64,000 nt of DNA from Chloroflexota bacterium. GTDB lineage: Bacteria > Chloroflexota > Anaerolineae > Anaerolineales > Anaerolineaceae. Shown piece after piece: positions 52,342 to 61,520 of the stretch. The notes beneath the pieces were generated by a model. It was not told where the DNA came from and did no database searches. It was given only the letters and a program-made list of their open reading frames with translations. How positions within the stretch are numbered: position 1 is the stretch's first letter; the number at the start of each line of letters is the position of its first letter. The DNA lies in assembly GCA_016838895.1 (NCBI GenBank), contig JAEKNU010000001.1, forward strand, positions 109,186 through 173,185. Reading direction: 5' to 3'. Both the position numbers and the translations under genes were made by a program.

Positions 52342-53580
52342 ATGATACGTTCAATGTTCACAGCAATTAATGGTTTGTTGACACAACAGAATTACATGGA
52401 TGTTATAGCAGACAACCTGGCTAACGTTAATACACAGGGTTTCAAATCAAGTGGTGTTACTTTTAAAGATCAATTTGCACAGCTAGTGCAATCTGGTGCA
52501 GCTCCAAATGCAAGCCTTGGTGGACAGAACCCTATTCAGATTGGTTTAGGTACAAATATTGGTTCTGTAACACAAACATTTTCACAAGGCGCTTTACAGA
52601 GCACCGGTCGAGATCTTGACCTGGCTGTTCAGGGCGATGGTTTCTTTGTTTATCAGCAAGATACTGCGCAATATTATTCACGTGATGGATCAATCGGCAT
52701 TGATGCACAAGGCTTTTTAGTAAATATTGCATCTGGCGATCAAATCATGGGATGGCAGGCAGACGGGACTGGTGCCATTGATACCGGCTCTCCTTTGGAA
52801 GGGATTCAGATTCCTGTTGATGCTACAGTCGCTCGTGAATCATCTGAAGCCTATATGTTAGGCAACCTGGATGCAAAAACAGTTGTTGGGGGTACCTATA
52901 ATGTAACTGTCGGCGCTTACGATTCACTTGGTGTTTTACGTAGCGTTACATTGGTTTTTGAGAAAACAACCGACAATGACTGGACATGGGCGGCACAGGG
53001 TGATGTTGTAGCCACTGGCACACTTACTGGTGCAGTAGAATTTAACTCAGAAGGTCAATTTATTAATCCTGATTTGCCACTTGATTATGCACCAACATCT
53101 GTCAGTATTTCAGGTAGTCCTGGTGCTGATGATTTTGATGTGGATATCAATTTGTCAGGTTTAACAATGTTATCAGCGACAAACACAGCCACAATGGGCA
53201 GCCAGGATGGTTTGGCAGCCGGCAGCTTGTCAGGTTTCAATGTCAGTGCCACAACAGGTGAAATATTTGGTGTTTATTCAAATGGTGAACAACGTCCTTT
53301 GGGTCAATTGGCTATGGCACTTTTTGTAAACCCATCTGGTTTACTACGTCAGGGCAACAATCGCTATTCAGTGGGTTTGAACTCTGGTGAGGCAAGAATC
53401 AGTGCTGCAGGTTCCGGTGGACGTGGAACTATTGCTGCTGGGTATACAGAAGGATCAAATGTTGATATGAGTCGTGAATTTGCGAATATGATTATGGCTC
53501 AGCGAGGTTTTCAGGCAAATTCTCGGGTTATTACAACCTCAGATGAGATGCTCCAGGAATTAGTTAATATCAAACGATAA
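52342..53580 (+). CDS. flgE: Flagellar hook protein FlgE
   Basis: FlgE (412 residues) builds the hook. The N-terminus has NYMDVIADNLANVNTQGFKSSGVTFKDQF, the middle DLDLAVQGDGFFVYQQ and YYSRDGSIGID, and the C-terminus GYTEGSNVDMSREFANMIMAQRGFQANSRVI. A variable outer domain lies around 200-320. Length is normal. CGGAGG precedes the start, and a hairpin leader of 67 bases separates it from the previous gene. Confidence 0.95.
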   Translation: MIRSMFTAINGLLTQQNYMDVIADNLANVNTQGFKSSGVTFKDQFAQLVQSGAAPNASLGGQNPIQIGLGTNIGSVTQTFSQGALQSTGRDLDLAVQGDGFFVYQQDTAQYYSRDGSIGIDAQGFLVNIASGDQIMGWQADGTGAIDTGSPLEGIQIPVDATVARESSEAYMLGNLDAKTVVGGTYNVTVGAYDSLGVLRSVTLVFEKTTDNDWTWAAQGDVVATGTLTGAVEFNSEGQFINPDLPLDYAPTSVSISGSPGADDFDVDINLSGLTMLSATNTATMGSQDGLAAGSLSGFNVSATTGEIFGVYSNGEQRPLGQLAMALFVNPSGLLRQGNNRYSVGLNSGEARISAAGSGGRGTIAAGYTEGSNVDMSREFANMIMAQRGFQANSRVITTSDEMLQELVNIKR

Positions 53581-53599
53581 TACGTAAGGTAGTATACGA

Positions 53600-54967
53600 A
53601 TGAATATCAGCGGACTGACTCCTATACGACTAATCGAAAAGCCCGGCGGTAGTGAAATTCAACTTCGCACAAATCAACGTGTAACTGGCGAAGTATTGAA
53701 TGTCAATGGCGATCAGGTGGAATTGATGATTCGTGGGATCAGGGTAATTGGAAAACTGTTATCTCCGGAGCAGTCCGCTGAACTGGCTAACCGACAATCA
53801 GCACAATTTATAGTAAAAGGCATGGTGAATGGTGAATTACAGCTTAAATTACTGGGCGAGCTGCAATCAACACCAATAACAACACAAGAAAGTCAATGGA
53901 TAACCTTATCAAAAAATTTACTGCATATAATCAAAATGCCTGTTGATGATGAGAATGTGATGTTGGCGAAAGCTTTGCTAAAAAATAATTTACCAGTAAC
54001 GCAAAAATTAATGGAACAAATGAAAACAGCTTTGCAATCTCTTGGGCAATGGGGTGAAGCTGAAGCAGAAATGGCTGCTGCTCTAAAATCTGGCGGCTTC
54101 CCGATATCAAACGGAAGTTTAGCATTAGCTTTACAGAAACTTCCTGATTTTAACAGCAATGTTCAAGACTTGCAGATGGCAATACGACAGCAAATTCAAA
54201 AAGAATCCTCTCCTGAAGTTCGCCAATTACTTGAATCCGGTTTGAAATTTTTAGAAAATTTGAGAATTGATTTAAGTGCACCACCAGAACAGATGGCAGA
54301 GCAAATAAAAAACATAATTACGGTGTTTGGAAAATCTATCGAAGCAAATATTGCTGGCATGGTTGATAGCAGTAATCTAAATGCTATGATTGACGATGAA
54401 GGAAATTTGAATTTGCTATTAAATTTGAGAAATCACTTTCTAAATCGGAATGAATCAGCAGCAGTAAAGCTATTAGATACAATGATTAATTCGATGCGTC
54501 AGATGCAATTTTTAAATACAGCGCAAATGACAGATCCTTTGGATCCTCCATGGCTAACCGTAAATCTACCGATAAATGCTGGTGCTTTGCAAGAAAGTCA
54601 GCAAAAGAATCAAAACAACTTCACGCCGGCAAATATAAAAATTTCTTATCAATCTGGTCAGAAGGATAAAAAAATCAGTGCCCAAGATACAAGATTGATT
54701 CTTTCTTTTGAATTAGACCATTCCAGTAAAATAAAAATTGATATCTCAATGCTGGGAAAAAAAATGGGCGCATGGATGACAGTCAATTCGGAAAAATGGA
54801 AAAGTCTAGTGGATGATGAATCTTTATCGTTTAAAGCAGCAATGGAACGACTGGGTTATGAATTGCAGTTTACAAAATGTAACGTTAGCCACGATATATC
54901 AATGCTGGATATGTCAACTACAGATAATTCAATCCCGGTTGTTGAACGAGTAAATATCGAGGCATAA
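53600..54967 (+). CDS. FliK-like protein (YlqG type)
   Basis: The 455-residue protein has a small beta-rich N-terminal domain (about 15-95: VTGEVLNVNGDQVELMIRGIRVIG), a long helical middle with KALLKNNLPVTQKLMEQM, and a C-terminal globular region with SFELDHSSKIKIDISMLGKKMGAWM. The layout matches the YlqG-like proteins that precede a FlhB-tail (YlqH/FlhX) gene in Bacillus, which are distant relatives of FliK. The role is unknown, perhaps a secondary export-switch factor. It precedes FlhX by one base, which supports the pairing. Confidence 0.65.
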   Translation: MNISGLTPIRLIEKPGGSEIQLRTNQRVTGEVLNVNGDQVELMIRGIRVIGKLLSPEQSAELANRQSAQFIVKGMVNGELQLKLLGELQSTPITTQESQWITLSKNLLHIIKMPVDDENVMLAKALLKNNLPVTQKLMEQMKTALQSLGQWGEAEAEMAAALKSGGFPISNGSLALALQKLPDFNSNVQDLQMAIRQQIQKESSPEVRQLLESGLKFLENLRIDLSAPPEQMAEQIKNIITVFGKSIEANIAGMVDSSNLNAMIDDEGNLNLLLNLRNHFLNRNESAAVKLLDTMINSMRQMQFLNTAQMTDPLDPPWLTVNLPINAGALQESQQKNQNNFTPANIKISYQSGQKDKKISAQDTRLILSFELDHSSKIKIDISMLGKKMGAWMTVNSEKWKSLVDDESLSFKAAMERLGYELQFTKCNVSHDISMLDMSTTDNSIPVVERVNIEA

Positions 54968-54968
54968 G

Positions 54969-55274
54969 ATGAGTGAACAAATTATCGACAATAATGATGA
55001 TCAATCAATCTTCAAAAAAAAAACAGCAATAGCTGTACATTATGATGAAGATGATGTAGCACCGCGCGTTGTAGCCAAAGGTAAAGGAGAAATTGCTAAG
55101 CGAATTATCGCCGTGGCATTAGAAAACAATATTCCTATTCAGGAAGATATGATATTGGCTAGTGCATTGTCACAAGTTGATTTAGAAGAAATGATTCCTC
55201 CTGAATTATATAGTGTAGTAGCAGAAATCCTTGCTTTTGTTTATCGGTTAAGATTGAAAAGTGAATCAAAATAA
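54969..55274 (+). CDS. FlhB C-terminal-like protein FlhX (YlqH type)
   Basis: The 101-residue protein matches the C-terminal cytoplasmic domain of FlhB after the cleavage site: TAIAVHYDEDDVAPRVVAKGKGEIAKRIIAVALENN and IPPELYSVVAEILAFVYRL. The NPTH motif itself is absent, and there are no membrane helices. FlhX can substitute for the cleaved FlhB tail in Helicobacter. A full FlhB is encoded at 23508, so both exist here. It follows the FliK-like gene directly. Confidence 0.85.
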   Translation: MSEQIIDNNDDQSIFKKKTAIAVHYDEDDVAPRVVAKGKGEIAKRIIAVALENNIPIQEDMILASALSQVDLEEMIPPELYSVVAEILAFVYRLRLKSESK

Positions 55275-55299
55275 TAAAGGTAACATGTGAGAAACAAAT

Positions 55300-55917
55300 A
55301 TGACATTATCTATGAGTCAGGGAATAAAAATCGACCCAACTTCAATGATGGGAAATTATCAAAATAATGGTATACAAAATTCCGAAGTGGATTTTAATTC
55401 GATATTGAATATGTTATTAAGTTCATCAATGAACTCGTTTGGGTCTAATGATGGTTCAAGTAATTTACAACAAATGTTATTGACCCTGGCACCACTATTG
55501 CAAAACATGAATTTGAATACCAGCAACAATTATTCAGAGCCACCATCCGGTATGCCTGTACAGGCCTCATTAACACAGAATTATCACAGCGCCCATCAGG
55601 CGTTGGATTTTGGCGTTGAAGTAGGTACAAATGTTAAATCCACAATGTCTGGCGTGGTGAAATATGCCGGTTGGAATAGTGAAGGATATGGAAATTTAGT
55701 AATTGTTGATAACGGAACGTATAAAACATATTATGGTCATTTAGATTCAATCCCAGTATCTGTTGGAGATCGTGTTTCAAATGGACAAGTTATAGGGTTA
55801 TCCGGAAATACTGGCAATTCAACGGGTCCACATTTGCATTATGAAATCAGAGCAAATGATGAGTTAATTAACCCTACAAATTATACATATGGAAAGATTT
55901 CAGAGTACTTCACCTAA
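55300..55917 (+). CDS. M23-family peptidoglycan endopeptidase without signal peptide
   Basis: The 205-residue protein has a C-terminal LytM/M23 domain (about 85-200). Zinc ligands are visible as HQALD and HLHYE, with TMSGVVKYAGWNSEGYGNLVIV and YYGHLD between. It would cut peptide cross-links in the wall. The N-terminal 85 residues are rich in Asn, Ser, Met and Leu and carry no Sec signal. Together with the transglycosylase at 49296 it may open the wall for the rod. It is the last gene of the rod-hook operon. Confidence 0.9.
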   Translation: MTLSMSQGIKIDPTSMMGNYQNNGIQNSEVDFNSILNMLLSSSMNSFGSNDGSSNLQQMLLTLAPLLQNMNLNTSNNYSEPPSGMPVQASLTQNYHSAHQALDFGVEVGTNVKSTMSGVVKYAGWNSEGYGNLVIVDNGTYKTYYGHLDSIPVSVGDRVSNGQVIGLSGNTGNSTGPHLHYEIRANDELINPTNYTYGKISEYFT

Positions 55918-55924
55918 AATTTGT

Positions 55925-55964
55925 TCATTCATATTTTGCGTAGTTTTTATGAATGATTTATTTT
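55925..55964 (+). terminator. Possible terminator before cheA
   Basis: A 9-bp stem (55925-55933 with 55948-55956) with a 14-base loop is followed by TTTATTTT. It would separate the rod-hook operon from the chemotaxis operon. The long loop and A/T-rich stem make it weaker than the others. Confidence 0.45.
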
Positions 55965-56027
55965 GGTAAAGTGCTTTTTCAGATAGGATTAATGTAGAAT
56001 TTTATTCATTAGAAGGCAAGGACAAAT

Positions 56028-58097
56028 ATGGCTCTCCAATTTGATATCTCTGAAGATGAGTTACCTGTATTTTTAGCTGAATCAGAAGAACAATTGCAAA
56101 TGTTAGATGAAGGCTTAATTGAACTGGAACGCGTTGGAGAAAACGAGGAACTGGTTCAAAAACTCTTCAGGGCTGCTCACACCTTAAAAGGTATGGCAGG
56201 GATGATAGGGCATAAACGCATGGTTTCAGTAACTCATGCTATGGAAACAGCACTAGACGGATTGCGCAAGGGAAAATATGGCGCATCAACTGAATTAGTA
56301 GATTCCAGCCTGGTTGCCGTAGATGGTCTTCGTCTTTTATTCAATGAAGTTATTGACAATGAAGAAAGCGATGTTGATATGGATCAGATATTGGATGGTT
56401 TTGTTTTATTTGGTTCAGAAGAAACAGTTATTTCTGGAAGTACAAAAAAACAGGAACCTAAATTAAAAAAAGTTAATATGACAGCGGATGCTGAATTATA
56501 CAAGAAGAATGGTACGTATACATTTGAAGTTATTGTTCATATTAGCAAAAACAGTATTGCATCTGCTGCCAGAGCTTTCCAGGTTGTATTAGCCTTACAG
56601 GAATCCTGTGAAATTATTACATTAACCCCAGATATGAGTGAAATTGAAACAGCCAAACCAGTTTATTTGCTTGTCGCAATGGTGAAATCGAACGAAAATG
56701 CAACAATTTTGAGAGAAAAAATTGAGTTAATTGATGAATTAGACACTGTTCAGATAATTGATCAAAATGAACCATCATCTAAAAAAAGTGATGACAAGCA
56801 AAAAAGCAAAATGGTTGAGAAATCTCAGGATAAGGTTGTACAAAATGTCTCCAGTGATGAGCGATTAACAAATGTACCGGCAAAAGTTCATATCGAAAAA
56901 ACAGTTCGAACAAGCGTAGAGCGTTTGGATCGGTTAATGAACCTGGTTGGAGAGTTAATCACGGATCGGAATCGTTTATATCAATTGCGCTCAATATTTG
57001 AACAAGTGGATGTCGGACAGAATAAAGCAGAAGGTTTATCCGAAACAATCAGCCATGTGGGACGCATTACTGATCAATTGCAGAAAGAAGTGATGAGCAT
57101 CAGAATGTTACCAGTTTCAAATGTATTTCACAAATTTCCTCGGATGGTAAGAGATTTAGCAGTAAAATTTAACAAGAAGGTAGATCTCATTATAGAAGGT
57201 GAAGAAACTGAATTAGATCGATCTGTGATTGAAGAAATTTCAGATCCATTAATTCATCTGATTCGAAATTCCCTTGATCATGGCATTGAACCAGTTGATA
57301 TTAGAAAACAAGTTGGAAAACCTGAAATTGGCAAAGTTTATCTAACGGCAAAACATGAACAAGGACGGATATTGTTATCCGTTGAAGATGATGGTAACGG
57401 GATTGACCCGAACAAAATCAAGGCGTCTGCATTAAAAAAAGGACTGATATCACAAAATGAACACGACACCATGTCTGACGATGAAGCGATCAATCTTATT
57501 TTTGCTTCTGGGTTATCGACGGCCAAAAAGGTTAGTGATGTTTCTGGTCGTGGTGTAGGCATGGATATTGTCCGTACAAATATACAAAAATTATCAGGAT
57601 CAATACAGGTAGAAACCAAGGCTGGTAAAGGCAGTAAATTTGAAATCATGTTGCCTCTCACTTTAGCTATCGTACCAACATTGTTAGTTCAGGTTGAGGA
57701 ACAGGTTTTTGCCATTCCACTCGTTTCTGTTATGGAAACAAAAAAAATAACCAAATCGGAGATTAAGACCGTCAATAATAGTCCGGTGTTTGTATTACGA
57801 GATAGAGTTCTTCCTGTAGTTGATTTGACTAAAGTATTCAATATAGACAAAAAAGGACAGAATTCAGAAGAATGGTATGTTGTAGTTGTTGTTTCAGGAA
57901 GAATGCAGATTGGTTTATTAGTTGATTCATTGCTCGGACAAGAAGAAGTGGTTGTGAAATCACTTGGACCATTGTTTGGCGAAGTACATGGTGTTGCCAG
58001 TGCTGCAATCTTGGGAGATGGTAAAGTGATTCTAATTATGGATGTTCAGGATGTTATGAAACTATCGGCTGTATCGAATGAAGTTGTTAGAAGTTAA
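56028..58097 (+). CDS. cheA: Chemotaxis histidine kinase CheA
   Basis: CheA (689 residues) is the central kinase. It has P1 with His51 in AAHTLKGMAG, a P2-like domain (about 150-245), P3 dimerisation with SVERLDRLMNLVGELITDRNRL, and P4 ATPase with HLIRNSLDHGIEP, EDDGNGIDP and GRGVGMDIVRTNI. The P5 CheW-like domain (about 545-689) has PTLLVQVEEQVFAIPLVSV. It needs CheW and receptors, which are not in this window. It leads the che operon; 110 bases precede it. Confidence 0.97.
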   Translation: MALQFDISEDELPVFLAESEEQLQMLDEGLIELERVGENEELVQKLFRAAHTLKGMAGMIGHKRMVSVTHAMETALDGLRKGKYGASTELVDSSLVAVDGLRLLFNEVIDNEESDVDMDQILDGFVLFGSEETVISGSTKKQEPKLKKVNMTADAELYKKNGTYTFEVIVHISKNSIASAARAFQVVLALQESCEIITLTPDMSEIETAKPVYLLVAMVKSNENATILREKIELIDELDTVQIIDQNEPSSKKSDDKQKSKMVEKSQDKVVQNVSSDERLTNVPAKVHIEKTVRTSVERLDRLMNLVGELITDRNRLYQLRSIFEQVDVGQNKAEGLSETISHVGRITDQLQKEVMSIRMLPVSNVFHKFPRMVRDLAVKFNKKVDLIIEGEETELDRSVIEEISDPLIHLIRNSLDHGIEPVDIRKQVGKPEIGKVYLTAKHEQGRILLSVEDDGNGIDPNKIKASALKKGLISQNEHDTMSDDEAINLIFASGLSTAKKVSDVSGRGVGMDIVRTNIQKLSGSIQVETKAGKGSKFEIMLPLTLAIVPTLLVQVEEQVFAIPLVSVMETKKITKSEIKTVNNSPVFVLRDRVLPVVDLTKVFNIDKKGQNSEEWYVVVVVSGRMQIGLLVDSLLGQEEVVVKSLGPLFGEVHGVASAAILGDGKVILIMDVQDVMKLSAVSNEVVRS

Positions 58098-58106
58098 GGA
58101 AAACAC

Positions 58107-58718
58107 ATGTCTGACCAAAATAGCAAAAATATAAATCAGTTAATAATTGAACAAATGCAAATCATTGTCGAAAAAGGTTTTGCAAATGCTGCAAAAGGCT
58201 TTTCGGAGATGGTTGGCCTTGAACTAACTGTTGATAATCCTGAAGTAAAAACAGTGCCCCTTAATGACATCCCTATGCTTCTTGGTGGCCCGGAAAATGA
58301 CGCAGTTGGCATATATTTAAAGATCGAAGGGGATATGACTGGCCAAATTATGCTTATCTTGCCTTATGCAAGAGCTTTAAGCATATGTGATATGCTAATG
58401 GAAGAACCAGATGGAACGACTCAGGAACTTGGCTCAATGGAACGTTCTGCCTTGGCAGAAGTCGGAAACTTAACCGGAACTTTTTTCTTAAACGCTATGG
58501 CGGATACCACTGGATTGTCGCTTCGGCCAACACCACCAGCAGTTATGGTGGATATGATTGGTGCAATTCTGAGTGTGGTGATCGCCACAATGGATGAAGT
58601 CAACGATAATGTACTGATGTTTCAAGCAACTTATAAATTGAAAAACAGAAAAATAGACGCAAACTTTTGGATCGTACCTGATGCACAGAGTCTGGAAAGA
58701 ATAATAAAGGAAAACTAA
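58107..58718 (+). CDS. cheC: CheY-P phosphatase CheC
   Basis: CheC (203 residues) dephosphorylates CheY-P and binds CheD. The active helix SALAEVGNLTGTFFLNAMAD (about 112-131) has the S-x-x-x-E-x-x-N pattern. A matching second site is not clear in the N-terminal half, so activity may rest on one site. The Pro in RPTPPAVMVDM is also conserved. It starts 10 bases after cheA and precedes cheD by three bases, as in Thermotoga and Bacillus. Confidence 0.9.
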   Translation: MSDQNSKNINQLIIEQMQIIVEKGFANAAKGFSEMVGLELTVDNPEVKTVPLNDIPMLLGGPENDAVGIYLKIEGDMTGQIMLILPYARALSICDMLMEEPDGTTQELGSMERSALAEVGNLTGTFFLNAMADTTGLSLRPTPPAVMVDMIGAILSVVIATMDEVNDNVLMFQATYKLKNRKIDANFWIVPDAQSLERIIKEN

Positions 58719-58721
58719 TCC

Positions 58722-59210
58722 ATGCTGAATAATATTGCTGTCGGCCTTGGAGAAATAAAAATTAGCGATGATCCAAATACAGTTTTAGTTGCCTTTGGTT
58801 TAGGTTCATGCGTTGGTGTGGGTATATTTGATCCTGTAAAGGGTGTTGGCGGAATGCTTCATGCTGTACTACCATCTTCTTCAAGCAACAAAAATCAAGA
58901 TACTGCATCAAAATATGTGGACTCTGGAATTCAGATGTTAATATCGGAACTGGAAAAATTAGGTTTGGATAAAAAACGCAGTAAATTATATGTAATAGGT
59001 GGAGCGAATATTTTGATGGCTAACAAAGATAGTGCTCCATTTGATATTGGCACAAGAAATGTAAAAGCAGCCAAAGCGATGTTTGAAAAAATTACTTGGA
59101 CACCTGATGTAATCGAAACTGGCGGACATAATGGCAGAACTTTTAGACTTTATATTGAGGAAGGAAGAGCCACCATACGAACTATGGGTGAAAAGGAAAA
59201 AGATATTTAG
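58722..59210 (+). CDS. cheD: Chemoreceptor glutamine deamidase CheD
   Basis: CheD (162 residues) deamidates receptor glutamines and stimulates CheC. Visible are GLGSCVGVGIFDP with the catalytic Cys, GGMLHAVLPSS with the catalytic His, VIGGANIL and IGTRNVKAAKAMF. ETGGHNGRTFRLYIEEGRA ends it. Directly coupled to cheC, which agrees with their known complex. Confidence 0.95.
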   Translation: MLNNIAVGLGEIKISDDPNTVLVAFGLGSCVGVGIFDPVKGVGGMLHAVLPSSSSNKNQDTASKYVDSGIQMLISELEKLGLDKKRSKLYVIGGANILMANKDSAPFDIGTRNVKAAKAMFEKITWTPDVIETGGHNGRTFRLYIEEGRATIRTMGEKEKDI

Positions 59211-59230
59211 GTATCAAGGAGAAATTTGAT

Positions 59231-59593
59231 ATGGCAAGAATATTAATCGTTGATGATGCAGAATTTCTTAGAATGAGAATTTCGAAGATGCTGCGAGCTG
59301 ATGGACACGAGGTCCTGGAAGCAGAGAATGGTGCAAGAGCAGTAGAAAAATATCAGGCAGAAAACCCTGATATTGTATTGATGGATATAACAATGCCGGA
59401 AATGGATGGTTTAACTGCATTGAAGGAAATTCGTTCAATTAATAGTAGTGCTTCTGTTGTGATGCTGACGGCATTAGGTCAGGAATCAGTGGTACTGGAT
59501 GCTATTAAATCCGGTGCAAAAGATTTTATTGTGAAACCCTTTGAGCGGGAGCGTGTATTAAACGCAATTGGCAAATTGCTGCCTAAGGAATAG
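59231..59593 (+). CDS. cheY: Chemotaxis response regulator CheY
   Basis: The 120-residue receiver has Asp8 and Asp9 in the acidic pocket (LIVDDAEF), the phospho-Asp52 in VLMDITMPEMDG, Thr in VMLTALGQ and Lys in FIVKPFE. It is a single domain that carries the signal from CheA to FliM. AAGGAG precedes the start. cheB follows after two bases. Confidence 0.95.
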   Translation: MARILIVDDAEFLRMRISKMLRADGHEVLEAENGARAVEKYQAENPDIVLMDITMPEMDGLTALKEIRSINSSASVVMLTALGQESVVLDAIKSGAKDFIVKPFERERVLNAIGKLLPKE

Positions 59594-59595
59594 GG

Positions 59596-60690
59596 ATGAA
59601 TACTCCATCTATTATGGAGGAGAGCCCAATACGTGTCCTTATTGTGGATGATTCTGCATTTATGCGGTTTACCATTGCGAAAAGGATATCTGAATCACCA
59701 AGGATTACCGTTGTTGGATCAGCAAAAGACGGTATAGAGGCATTGGAATTAATTCCAAAGCTAAATCCTGATGTGATTACTTTAGATGTTGAAATGCCCA
59801 GACTTGATGGTCTCTCAACATTGAAACAGATCATGGAAAAATTTCCGAGACCTGTAATTATGTTAAGTAGTTTAACTAAAGAAGGTGCACTAGAGACTGT
59901 TCAGGCGTTAACTTATGGTGCTGTTGATTTTATAGCAAAGCCAGATGTAAAAGCGAATATGTCCGCAATTTTGGATGATGTTGAAGAAAAGATTATTGTA
60001 GCGGCAAAAGCAAAAGTAAAAAAAATCAACAGATCGGCAATTCCTTCAATAAGGCAGCGGAACATCCTTGCAACAGTACCTGCTAAAAAAGTGGAAATGC
60101 GTCACCGAAATATCACAACTCATGATCGCATTGTTGTGATTGGTTCATCAACTGGTGGCCCGAGAGCATTGAATACACTGATTCCTGCTTTACCAATTGA
60201 TCCAGAAGCAGCATACGTCGTTATTCAACATATGCCTGTTGGTTTTACTCGATCACTTGCAGAACGCCTTCATCAAAATTCATGGCTTTCAGTGAAAGAG
60301 GCTGAGCCTGGCGATCAATTAAAAATTGGACAAGTATTATTAGCTCCTGGAGGATTTCATATGGTGTTTGATAAAACGGGCACAGTTAAACTCAACCAAA
60401 ATCCTCCTATGCATGGTGTACGACCTGCAGTTGATGTTACATTAATCTCACTCGCGCAAAATTTTGGCAGTCAGATCATCAGTGTTACGCTAACTGGCAT
60501 GGGCAATGATGGCACCACTGGAGCGACATTGGTAAATTCATCTGGCGGCATCGTATTAGCAGAATCAGAAGAAAGCTGTGTGGTGTGGGGAATGCCTCGG
60601 AGTATTTATGAAGCAGGTATAGCAGACAAAAATGTACACATAAATGATATGTCTACCGAGATTGTTAATTATTTAAAGGGAACTAACTGA
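59596..60690 (+). CDS. cheB: Chemoreceptor methylesterase CheB
   Basis: CheB (364 residues) has an N-terminal receiver (about 10-125, phospho-Asp in VITLDVEMPRLDG) and a C-terminal methylesterase (about 175-360). The latter shows the Ser-His-Asp set in GSSTGGPRAL, IQHMPVGFT and TGMGNDGTTGA. It removes methyl groups from receptors. It may also start at an internal ATG 11 codons in (MEESP, 59614). One base overlaps cheR. Confidence 0.96.
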   Translation: MNTPSIMEESPIRVLIVDDSAFMRFTIAKRISESPRITVVGSAKDGIEALELIPKLNPDVITLDVEMPRLDGLSTLKQIMEKFPRPVIMLSSLTKEGALETVQALTYGAVDFIAKPDVKANMSAILDDVEEKIIVAAKAKVKKINRSAIPSIRQRNILATVPAKKVEMRHRNITTHDRIVVIGSSTGGPRALNTLIPALPIDPEAAYVVIQHMPVGFTRSLAERLHQNSWLSVKEAEPGDQLKIGQVLLAPGGFHMVFDKTGTVKLNQNPPMHGVRPAVDVTLISLAQNFGSQIISVTLTGMGNDGTTGATLVNSSGGIVLAESEESCVVWGMPRSIYEAGIADKNVHINDMSTEIVNYLKGTN

Positions 60691-61499
60691 TGGATGACGC
60701 ACAATATTTAGAAGTAAAAAACCAGGTAAACAAGGTACTATCCATCAATCTTGATTATTATAAAGAAGAACAAATGAAACGCCGCTTGGGCTCCTGGCTG
60801 ACTCGAAGTGGATATGGGGATTGGGATAAATATTTTGAATTTATCCGTACATCAGAAATGGATTTATTAAAATTTAGAAATTTTTTAACCATCAATGTAA
60901 CAGAGTTTTTCCGCGATAAAGAACGATGGGGACAATTAGAGGAGAAAATTCTGCCAAAGTTAATTAATGATTTGCCTAATAAAAATTCATTGGGAGACGG
61001 CTTACGAATTTGGAGCGCAGGTTGTTCAACCGGCGCAGAGCCATATACATTAGGGATATTACTAAATGAATTAGCACCATCAAAAAAGCACTATATTTTG
61101 GGTACCGATCTGGATAAAGGCGCTCTCGCTAAAGCCAGAGATGGTGGACCTTATCATATTGATGAAATAAAAAATGTATCAGAGGAACGTCGAAAAAAGT
61201 ATTTTGAAATAGAAAAGGACAAAGCAATTTTTAAGACATCGCTACTAAAGTCTATTTATTTTAAGGAACAAAATTTAATCACAGATATATTTGAAAATAA
61301 TTTCGATTTAATTGTTTGTAGAAATGTTGTTATCTATTTCAAAAATGAGGCAAAGAATCAAATTTATAAAAAATTCTTTGACGCTTTAAGAGCATCCGGC
61401 ATATTATTTATCGGAGGAACCGAAATAATTCCTCGACCGAATGAATTTGGCTTTAACAGCTTTGGTGTTTCTTGTTATATTAAAGAGAAGAATCTCTAG
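60690..61499 (+). CDS. cheR: Chemoreceptor methyltransferase CheR
   Basis: CheR (269 residues) has the N-terminal helical domain (about 5-75, with RRLGSWLTRSG) and the SAM-binding domain from about 85. RIWSAGCSTGAEPYTLGILL is the SAM loop, with LGTDLDKGALAKAR and FDLIVCRNVVIYF after it. It methylates receptor glutamates. It starts inside the cheB stop codon. Confidence 0.96.
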   Translation: MDDAQYLEVKNQVNKVLSINLDYYKEEQMKRRLGSWLTRSGYGDWDKYFEFIRTSEMDLLKFRNFLTINVTEFFRDKERWGQLEEKILPKLINDLPNKNSLGDGLRIWSAGCSTGAEPYTLGILLNELAPSKKHYILGTDLDKGALAKARDGGPYHIDEIKNVSEERRKKYFEIEKDKAIFKTSLLKSIYFKEQNLITDIFENNFDLIVCRNVVIYFKNEAKNQIYKKFFDALRASGILFIGGTEIIPRPNEFGFNSFGVSCYIKEKNL

Positions 61500-61520
61500 T
61501 GTTAGGGAGGCGCAATTTAT

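Noticed and set aside
55960..55995. Possible sigma-28 promoter before cheA (TAAAGTGC)
   Set aside because: The -10 partner at 11 bases reads GGATTAAT, too far from GCCGATAA.
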